Source: Lachnospiraceae bacterium (GTDB lineage: Bacteria; Bacillota; Clostridia; Lachnospirales; Lachnospiraceae). Taken from it: DNA of 37,128 bases. The stretch lies in contig JAJQDT010000082.1 in NCBI GenBank assembly GCA_021202075.1, forward strand, positions 64,189 through 101,316. The letters are read 5' to 3'. Positions within the stretch are counted from its first letter, which is position 1. Every line of letters begins with the position of its first letter. Below, in pieces: positions 31,190-37,128 of this stretch. The notes under the pieces were generated by a model. The model saw only the letters and a program-made list of their open reading frames with translations, made no database searches and was not told the origin of the DNA. The position numbers were made by a program, and so were the translations under genes.

Positions 31190-33172
31190 TCAATTCCCCC
31201 TCAGGCTGATCACCGGACCGCCGGTATGCTCGATATATTCTCTGGTGATCCGCACGCTGCCGATACTGTCGTCTTTGGGAATCTCGTACATGATATCCAG
31301 CATGAACTCTTCTATAATGGCGCGAAGCGCGCGCGCACCTGTTTTCTTTTTCATGGCTTTCTCCGCAATCGCCTCCAACGCTCCGTCATCCATGGTCAGC
31401 TCCACCTCATCGAGTGCCAGAAGCTTCTGGTACTGGCGGATGATCGCATTGCGCGGCTCCTTTAAAATGCGGACCAGCATCTCTTTGGTCAGGGACTGCA
31501 GCGGACAGATGATCGGAAGGCGTCCGAGAAACTCCGGAATCATGCCAAACCTGCGCAGATCCTCGACCTCCACCTTCATGAGCAGATCCGGGTCTTCGTC
31601 ATACTTATCCTTTAAATCCGAAAAAAAACCGATCGAAGCCTGTTTATTCAGACGCTCCTTGATGACCTCTTCAAGCCCCGGAAATGCGCCGCCACAGATA
31701 AACAGGATGTTGCTCGTGTCGACCGTCTCGATCGGTACCATGGAATTTTTACTTCCCGAGCCGACCGGCACCTCGACCTCGCTGCCCTCGAGCAGCTTCA
31801 GCATGCCCTGCTGTACCGCTTCCCCGCTGACATCGCGCTGGTTCGTATTTTTCTTCCGCGCGATTTTATCAATCTCGTCAATAAATATAATCCCCTGCTC
31901 CGCGCGCGCCACATCATTGTCTGCGGCAGCCAGGAGCCTGGAAACCACGCTTTCGATATCATCGCCGATATAGCCCGCTTCCGTCAGGGACGTCGCGTCC
32001 GCGATGGCGAGCGGCACATCCAGCAGCCGGGCAAGCGTCTTTACCAGATAGGTTTTGCCACAGCCGGTCGGCCCGAGCAGAAGCATATTGGACTTTTCGA
32101 TGTCCACGTCATCAAAAAGAACCGTCGAGCGCTCCTCCAGACTCTCCCCGGTCAGGACATTCCCTTCCTCATCCGTCTTCTCCCTCGCCTTTTCCCGCTT
32201 TTCATAATCAGCGATCCGCTTGTAATGATTGTATACCGCAACGGAAATCACCTTTTTGGCATGCTCCTGCCCCACCACATACTCATCCAGACTCGCCTTG
32301 ATTTTATGCGGAGCGGGGATATGGGCAATGTCCAGCTCTTTCTGCGGCTTTTTCTCCTTCGGCTTCTTTTTAACCTGTTGCTGCGGGCGCGGCATACCGA
32401 AATTCCCAAACAGGTCGCCCAGATTGATCATGCTGATGGACGGAATACGGAACGACGCCTTGTGGCTGCCGTCCCCGGAGGCGTCTTCCCCGGAGGAGCC
32501 ATCTGAGGAAACCGTCGTTTCCGTCACTTCTCCGTCTGTGCCGTCTCCCGCGCTGACCACCTCAACAGTGATGCTCCCGCCGCTCTCCTTTTGCGCATCC
32601 GCATTCGCATGTTCCCCGTTCTTCGGAGAGGCCGGTTTCCCTTTCTGCACATCCGCGTTTCCGTCTGATTTTCCGCCATTCGGCGCCGCGGGGTCACCAT
32701 TTTGTACATCTACGCCATCGTTCACGTTCCTGCTGCCGCAGGACGCAGTCGAACCGGCCTTCTGCACATTCCGCGCATCCGCGCTATTGTCCGCGTTTCC
32801 ACTGCCGCCGGACGCAGTCGACCTGCCCTTCTGCCCTTTCTGTGCATCCGCGCCACTGTCCGTTTTCCCGCTGCCGCAGGACGCTGTTGTCCCGGATTTT
32901 TGCGCATCTGCATTCCCGGTATTTCCAGAATTCCCGGTATTTCCGAAGCTTCCCGGAAATGTAAATTTTGCAAATTCCCCGGTCAGCCTCTGCATATCCT
33001 CCTGTGAAATGTTCGCGGACTGCATGGTATTAAACGCCCGCTGAATGCAGTCCGGGCAGACATGAATGCCGCCTGGTATCTCAATCAGCTTCCCTGCGGT
33101 ACTCTCGGATCTGCCGCAGATCATACAATAGCTCTCATATCCGTTTTTCTTATCTTTTTCGTTACTGCTCAT
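31190..33172 (-). CDS. clpX: ATP-dependent unfoldase ClpX with an expanded linker
   Basis: The AAA+ unfoldase partner of the ClpP protease. The 660 residues far exceed the usual length of about 420. The N-terminal zinc-binding domain has Cys16, Cys19, Cys39 and Cys42 (CMIC, CPDC). The AAA+ core starts only near residue 276 (HKIKASLDEYVVGQEHAKK), with Walker A GPTGCGKT near 364, Walker B IIFIDEIDK near 427, and the sensor/C-terminal region with GRLP and TGARALRAI. Between them, residues about 75-270 form a Gly/Ser/Asn/Asp/Ala-rich repetitive segment absent from ordinary ClpX. The start at 33172 has GGGGAG upstream. It lies 21 nt after the htrA stop, so the two are probably co-transcribed. clpP is not in the window. 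Confidence 0.95.
   Translation of the reverse strand: MSSNEKDKKNGYESYCMICGRSESTAGKLIEIPGGIHVCPDCIQRAFNTMQSANISQEDMQRLTGEFAKFTFPGSFGNTGNSGNTGNADAQKSGTTASCGSGKTDSGADAQKGQKGRSTASGGSGNADNSADARNVQKAGSTASCGSRNVNDGVDVQNGDPAAPNGGKSDGNADVQKGKPASPKNGEHANADAQKESGGSITVEVVSAGDGTDGEVTETTVSSDGSSGEDASGDGSHKASFRIPSISMINLGDLFGNFGMPRPQQQVKKKPKEKKPQKELDIAHIPAPHKIKASLDEYVVGQEHAKKVISVAVYNHYKRIADYEKREKAREKTDEEGNVLTGESLEERSTVLFDDVDIEKSNMLLLGPTGCGKTYLVKTLARLLDVPLAIADATSLTEAGYIGDDIESVVSRLLAAADNDVARAEQGIIFIDEIDKIARKKNTNQRDVSGEAVQQGMLKLLEGSEVEVPVGSGSKNSMVPIETVDTSNILFICGGAFPGLEEVIKERLNKQASIGFFSDLKDKYDEDPDLLMKVEVEDLRRFGMIPEFLGRLPIICPLQSLTKEMLVRILKEPRNAIIRQYQKLLALDEVELTMDDGALEAIAEKAMKKKTGARALRAIIEEFMLDIMYEIPKDDSIGSVRITREYIEHTGGPVISLRGN
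32695..32905 (-). repeat. Imperfect in-frame repeats in the clpX linker
   Basis: Three imperfect units of roughly 60-66 bp encode variants of QKxGSTASCGSxNxxDxxDxQ. They recur at similar spacing and share CTGCCGCAGGACGC-type DNA blocks. They encode most of the extra linker between the zinc finger and the ATPase core. Confidence 0.8.
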
Positions 33173-33193
33173 GCTTCTCCCCTGCTTTTCTAA

Positions 33194-34513
33194 TCACCCG
33201 AACGGTGTCCTGTTCCCGAACGGCTGCATATTCGGCGCATCGAATTCCTCTTCTGGCTGTTCCGAAAACGTCACGCTTAACGTCCGTGAGATATAGCTGC
33301 CTCTGTTCGCTCTTAAAATTTCCATGGAAACGGTCTCACCGGCACGGTAATATTCGAGCAGCTCCTCAAAGCCTTCTGTGGAGGATATGGTCACTCCGTC
33401 CATTCCACTGATGATATCGCCCTGCTGCAGCCCTGCATCCTCCGCCGGGGAGCCGTCCTCGACATTCGTCACATACACCCCGTTGGGAATATCATAGAGG
33501 CTTCTCGTCTCCTCAGAGACATCCTGCGTGTATACACCCAGATATCCGCGCTCCTCCTCACTCGGCTTTGTCCGCGTCTCACGCTCCATCAGTGAGCTCA
33601 GAACCGGCTTCGCCTCATCGATCGGAATCGCATATCCCATTCCCTCAACGCCAGCGGAAGCCACCTTGGCGGAATTGATGCCGATCACTTCTCCCTTTGC
33701 ATTGAGCAGCGCCCCGCCACTGTTCCCGGCGTTGATGGCCGCATCCGTCTGAATGTATGCTCTCGTCACACCGTCAATCTCCAGGGAACGGTTCAGCGCG
33801 CTGACAATCCCTCTGGTAACGCTCTGTCCATAGCCTAACGCATTGCCAATCGCGATGGCCGGCTCTCCGATGACCAGCGCTTCGGAGGAACCAAGCTCGG
33901 CGATCCCGATCGCCTCCTGCACTTCATCCGGGATATCCTCCAGCACCACCGCGACTACCGCGAGATCGTATCCCTCGTCGCTGCCCTTTACCAGAGCATC
34001 CGCGGCGGTCTCACCGTCTTCCCCTGCATCCACGGAAAAAACGACGCTTAAGGCCGAAGCCCCCTCCACCACATGATAGTTTGTGGCAATCAGAAGCTCC
34101 GTATCGTTCTGCCCGATGATAATCCCGGAACCGCTGCTTACGCTCTCGATTTCCATTGAATCGCGGAACATCGTCGTAATCTCCTGCACGGATTTATTTG
34201 TAATCGCGACCACAGACGGCATCGCTTTTTTTACCACTTCCACAACATCCAGTGACTGCTCTGCAACCGCGCCTTCCTTATTGCTGCCCGCAGCATTCTC
34301 ATCTGAGGCGCTCCCGGCCTCCTCGTCTGTTTCTGTCCGGGATTCCTCCTCCGTCTCCGTCTCTCCAGACGAAACGGTGCTCTGCGTCCACGGATTCCAG
34401 AACCGCGTCACACCCAGATAAATGCCAGCCGCTATGATAAGCAGGGTCAGGAGCAGAAGCGGTGCGAACATTGACCTGTTATGATGATTATTTCTCTGAT
34501 CTCGGTCATCCAT
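33194..34513 (-). CDS. Membrane-anchored HtrA/DegP-type serine protease
   Basis: An extracytoplasmic quality-control protease of 439 residues. A short cytoplasmic N-terminus and one transmembrane helix (about 16-35, FAPLLLLTLLIIAAGIYLGV) are followed by an acidic Ser/Glu linker (47-85). The trypsin-like domain has the catalytic triad His147 (NYHVVEG), Asp183 (YDLAVV) and Ser265 (GNSGGA). One PDZ domain spans about 330-415 (GVYVTNVEDGSPAEDAGLQQGDII). The C-terminus is Pro/Asn-rich. AGGGGA precedes ATG 34513. clpX follows after 21 nt, pairing two protein quality-control functions. Confidence 0.95.
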   Translation of the reverse strand: MDDRDQRNNHHNRSMFAPLLLLTLLIIAAGIYLGVTRFWNPWTQSTVSSGETETEEESRTETDEEAGSASDENAAGSNKEGAVAEQSLDVVEVVKKAMPSVVAITNKSVQEITTMFRDSMEIESVSSGSGIIIGQNDTELLIATNYHVVEGASALSVVFSVDAGEDGETAADALVKGSDEGYDLAVVAVVLEDIPDEVQEAIGIAELGSSEALVIGEPAIAIGNALGYGQSVTRGIVSALNRSLEIDGVTRAYIQTDAAINAGNSGGALLNAKGEVIGINSAKVASAGVEGMGYAIPIDEAKPVLSSLMERETRTKPSEEERGYLGVYTQDVSEETRSLYDIPNGVYVTNVEDGSPAEDAGLQQGDIISGMDGVTISSTEGFEELLEYYRAGETVSMEILRANRGSYISRTLSVTFSEQPEEEFDAPNMQPFGNRTPFG

Positions 34514-34629
34514 TTCTGTATTTCCCCTGAAAACAATTTTCGAATGTCTGTCAGTGTATCAGAGAAATGTGTCGAATTTGTGTAAAATGTCCTTGTCTGT
34601 GCCATGTTTCCCAACAATTCTGCAACATT

Positions 34630-35727
34630 TTACCAGCTTTTCTGCCAGTAATTCTTATTCATCGAGCAGGCCCGCACAACACCCTCCGGCAGCCGGCGGT
34701 AATTCTTCCCCAGCCGGTATCCGAGATATTTGCAGCCGCTCTGCCAGAGCAGAGAAAACAAAAGCCACGGTTTCTGCTTTCGTATCACATACGATGCGCT
34801 CTTTTTCACCATGTCAATCCCTTCGCTCTCCGACCGTACAGCGGCAAATATCTCTGGGTGCTCCGCCTGCGACACGCCCAGGTCAAAATTCCGGTGAAAC
34901 TGCATCACTCCGCTGTAATTGTGCGAGTGAATGACCTCCGCATCCGCGCAATAGGCAATTGCCTTCCCACTCTGCACCAGTCTTCCGGCGAAAATCATAT
35001 CCTCGTTAAAGATTGTATGGCGCTCGAAACCGCCCAGCTCCTCGTACTCAACTCTGCGGTACATCGCGCAGACGTTCGAGCAAAAATAAGTCTTAATCCC
35101 AAGCACCGACAAATCCTCCGCCGTCTTGATCCTGCTTAGCGGCGGGTAGTTAAAGCTTCTCGAATAGCGCTCCAGCAGCGCGCAGTCCGTCCGCGGCAGC
35201 TGCCTGGCGTAGGACGCGCAGACGCGCGGGTCGGCAAACGGCCGGGCCAGGTTCTCAATCAGATGGCTGTTTTCCGGCATCGCGTCCTGCGTCATAAACA
35301 GAATCAGTTTCCCGCGCAGCAGGGAAGCCGCCAAATGGCGCGTGCCGCCGTGGTCAAACTCCAGCTTTCGGATGTGCGCAAGGGAAATCCTGGTCCTGTG
35401 CCTCATACCATCACCAGATTCCCCGAAAAAAGCGCCGCCCGCCTGGTTCCATGGCTCCGCAGCCTGCCGCGGGCGGTCTGTTTCCGCCCCAAAACCATTT
35501 TGGGAGGGAATAGCTTCTCCGGAAGAAGCAAGGATTTCCACTTCAAGCCCTTCCAGCAGGCGTTCATCAAACAGCTCTTTTTCCGTATTGATCAGCAAAA
35601 TATGTCCGGGCGGCATGGTCTGATTCATCAGCCGATCCAGCAATTCCCGCAGGCTTTGATCCGGCTTATAGGTCGGAATAATTACATCGATCGTGTTGTT
35701 GATCGTATCGTTCATCGCATCATTCAT
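34630..35727 (-). CDS. Family 2 glycosyltransferase (rhamnosyltransferase-like)
   Basis: A 365-residue GT2 enzyme, probably transferring a sugar to a cell-surface polysaccharide. It has the GT-A start IDVIIPTYKPDQSLRELLDRL (about 13-33), the block KLEFDHGGTRHLAA (about 120-135), a metal-binding-type TQDAMPEN (about 146), and NEDMIFAGRLVQSGKAIAYC with the following HSHNY (about 245-272). A Gly/Pro/Arg-rich insertion lies at about 70-112 between the third strand and the HGGTR block. The start is weakly supported: ATG 35727 lies 3 nt after the stop of the LCP gene with no clear ribosome site, so translational coupling is likely. The first residues (MNDAMNDTINNTID) derive from a 12-bp DNA repeat. 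With the LCP gene it suggests cell-wall glycopolymer synthesis. Confidence 0.9.
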   Translation of the reverse strand: MNDAMNDTINNTIDVIIPTYKPDQSLRELLDRLMNQTMPPGHILLINTEKELFDERLLEGLEVEILASSGEAIPSQNGFGAETDRPRQAAEPWNQAGGAFFGESGDGMRHRTRISLAHIRKLEFDHGGTRHLAASLLRGKLILFMTQDAMPENSHLIENLARPFADPRVCASYARQLPRTDCALLERYSRSFNYPPLSRIKTAEDLSVLGIKTYFCSNVCAMYRRVEYEELGGFERHTIFNEDMIFAGRLVQSGKAIAYCADAEVIHSHNYSGVMQFHRNFDLGVSQAEHPEIFAAVRSESEGIDMVKKSASYVIRKQKPWLLFSLLWQSGCKYLGYRLGKNYRRLPEGVVRACSMNKNYWQKSW

Positions 35728-35730
35728 CTT

Positions 35731-37128
35731 TTACGAAATCCCGGTTGCTGAAACAATATAATCACTGATCGACTGCACCGTCGAGGATACGGTATAGTCC
35801 GTATCGTCAAACAGCAGTTCATGCAGTTCGACAACATTTGAAGCCAGCGTCTGCGGAATCACACAGTCCCCGGCGGAAAGCGTCGCTGTCGAGCTCTCAA
35901 ACGGGAAGCCCTGGGAATCCACGATATTGTACTTTGAGATCCCGGTTGCCAGCGTGATCAGCTCCGTATTGCTGAAGCTGGTCGAAATATAAGGGATCAG
36001 ATTGTTGACGACAGCGAGCAGACCGGTCACGCCCTGCTGCTGTGCCTTTGACAGGATCTGGGTGAGCACCGTTCTCTGGCGCTCCGTCCGCTTGTAATCC
36101 CATCCGGTCGTGTAGCGGATGCGGCAGTATGCCATCGCCTGAATACCGGTCAGCGTCTGGGTTCCCGAGGATTCCACCTCCGTGTAAGAGCGCCCGGTCA
36201 CCTCCGATGTCTCGACCAGATACGCGTTCAGCCAGTACACTTCTTCATCATCCAGCGTCACCTCGATGCCGCCGAGCTCATCGACACATTCAATCACCGC
36301 CTCAAAATCCACGGTGACATAATCCTCAATGTCCAGATCCAGATTCTTATTCAGCATATTGACCGCCAGACTAGCGCCGCCGTACGCGTAAGCCTCCGTC
36401 GCCTTCCGGTAGCTGTCGTCCGTATTATCGAGATACGTGTCGCGGTATACCGATACCAGCTTGATATCACCGGAGCTCTTATTAATGCTAGCTATGATAA
36501 TCGTATCGCTTCTGGTCCCGCTCTCCAGCTCGCCCTCGCGCGAATCCACGCCGAAAATCGCAATGTTCCGGTATCCGTTCTCCGTCACGCCGCTGTTGAC
36601 CAGAATATCACTGAGCTTTTCCCGGTCCAGCTGCCCCAGCATCGCCATGCCTGCAATCCCGACTGCCGCGATCAGCAGCACCAGAATGCCCAGCACCCAG
36701 AAAATTTTTCTCTTCTTTTTTTTCTTTGTCTTCATCGTACCCCTTCGTTCTCCGTTCTCCGGGCCGCCCCCGGCAGCCGCGTAAAATCCATCATAATTCC
36801 CCTGAAAATTGTCCTGTTCGTTGTAGTAATTCCCCTGTTCGCCATAATAACCGGAGTCCTCCCCCTGAACGCCCTGTCGGTAATTTCCCTGCCGGCCGTA
36901 ATACGGGCCGCCGTTTCCGTTGTTTCCCTGCTGGCCGTAGTATGATGGGCCTCCGGTTCCATTATATCCCTGCTGGCCGTAATATGACGGGCCGCCGGTT
37001 CCATTGTTTCCCTGCTGGCCGTAATACGGGCCGCCGCTTCCATTGCTTCCCTGCTGGCCGTAGTATGATGAGTCTCCGGTTCCATTATATCCCTGCTGGC
37101 CGTAGTACGGGCCGCCGCTTCCATCGTT
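35731..37128 (-). CDS. LCP (LytR-CpsA-Psr) family cell-wall polymer ligase with repetitive N-terminal extension, start beyond right edge
   Basis: LCP enzymes attach wall teichoic acids or capsule-like polymers to peptidoglycan outside the membrane. A lysine-rich start (MKTKKKKKRK at ATG 36735) and a membrane helix (IFWVLGILVLLIAAVGIAG) precede the LCP domain. That domain keeps the conserved FGVDSREGELESGTRSDTI, SVYRDTYLD and YCRIRYTTGWDYKRTERQR motifs, whose Arg and Asp residues bind pyrophosphate and metal. The frame stays open upstream of 36735 to the edge, adding at least 131 residues of Tyr/Gly/Gln/Asn-rich repeats (YYGQQGYNGTGGPS type) that would be cytoplasmic. ATG 36735 has AGGGG only 4 nt away and could be an alternative start; I favour the longer protein because the frame is unbroken. 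The glycosyltransferase gene follows after 3 nt. Confidence 0.85.
   Translation of the reverse strand, partial: NDGSGGPYYGQQGYNGTGDSSYYGQQGSNGSGGPYYGQQGNNGTGGPSYYGQQGYNGTGGPSYYGQQGNNGNGGPYYGRQGNYRQGVQGEDSGYYGEQGNYYNEQDNFQGNYDGFYAAAGGGPENGERRGTMKTKKKKKRKIFWVLGILVLLIAAVGIAGMAMLGQLDREKLSDILVNSGVTENGYRNIAIFGVDSREGELESGTRSDTIIIASINKSSGDIKLVSVYRDTYLDNTDDSYRKATEAYAYGGASLAVNMLNKNLDLDIEDYVTVDFEAVIECVDELGGIEVTLDDEEVYWLNAYLVETSEVTGRSYTEVESSGTQTLTGIQAMAYCRIRYTTGWDYKRTERQRTVLTQILSKAQQQGVTGLLAVVNNLIPYISTSFSNTELITLATGISKYNIVDSQGFPFESSTATLSAGDCVIPQTLASNVVELHELLFDDTDYTVSSTVQSISDYIVSATGIS
36885..37128 (-). repeat. In-frame Tyr/Gly/Gln-rich tandem repeats of the LCP gene
   Basis: At least five imperfect repeats of about 51-57 bp, reading YYGQQG followed by (N/Y/S)NG(T/S/N)G(G/D)P(S) on the minus strand. 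They reach the window edge, so the copy number is unknown. Confidence 0.85.

Noticed and set aside
36732..37124. 130-codon minus-strand frame reading MEAAARTT-type repeats
   Set aside because: It is a shifted frame of the repeat region. The Tyr/Gly/Gln frame is continuous with the LCP protein and is preferred.

Overview
The window looks like chromosomal DNA of a Firmicute of the class Clostridia, most likely a Lachnospiraceae member. The basis is the gene set and style: a single-chain PurL, an RpoD-type sigma factor, ClpX, HtrA and LCP proteins of Gram-positive type, a YtrA-like GntR/ABC operon, a preQ1-I/QueT unit, and BspA-like leucine-rich surface proteins. Strong GGAGG-type ribosome binding sites precede most genes. 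Both window edges cut through a gene. All recognised genes lie on the minus strand except queT. No rRNA, tRNA, CRISPR array, prophage or transposase was seen.

Layout by coordinate (transcription mostly runs right to left). 1-5584: purL, preceded by a promoter and a roughly 220-nt structured leader, followed 4 bp later by a highly charged repeat protein that runs off the left edge. 5994-14808: three large secreted proteins (BspA-type LRR, DUF285/LRR, and CAP/SCP) that share Ig-like domains and a lysine-rich C-terminal fibronectin-like module. 14930-16792: a Gly/Met-rich small protein, an HTH protein, and a frameshifted remnant of the HTH protein's operon partner. 16892-24611: a six-gene GntR-ABC operon with two ATPases, two small permeases and a very large permease fused to a CPBP (CAAX-type) protease. 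Its promoter overlaps a perfect 10-bp-arm palindrome.

25034-25702: plus-strand queT behind a promoter and a preQ1-I riboswitch. 25787-26019: relics of a RelB/YoeB-type toxin-antitoxin pair. 26020-29559: a nuclease-helicase of the DinG/Rad3 family and an HPr-like protein lacking the phospho-histidine. 29892-34513: rpoD, clpX and htrA. 34630-37128: a family 2 glycosyltransferase and an LCP-family cell-wall polymer ligase whose N-terminal Tyr/Gly/Gln-rich repeats run off the right edge.

Two themes stand out. First, several conserved enzymes (PurL, ClpX, both ABC ATPases, the helicase, the glycosyltransferase, the LCP protein) carry low-complexity or tandem-repeat insertions, and the genome has many short in-frame DNA repeats. 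Second, a roughly 60-80-bp intergenic repeat occurs three times and keeps an open reading frame with mostly conservative or synonymous changes. Much of the window is devoted to the envelope: surface adhesin-like proteins, HtrA, LCP and the ABC/CPBP operon.
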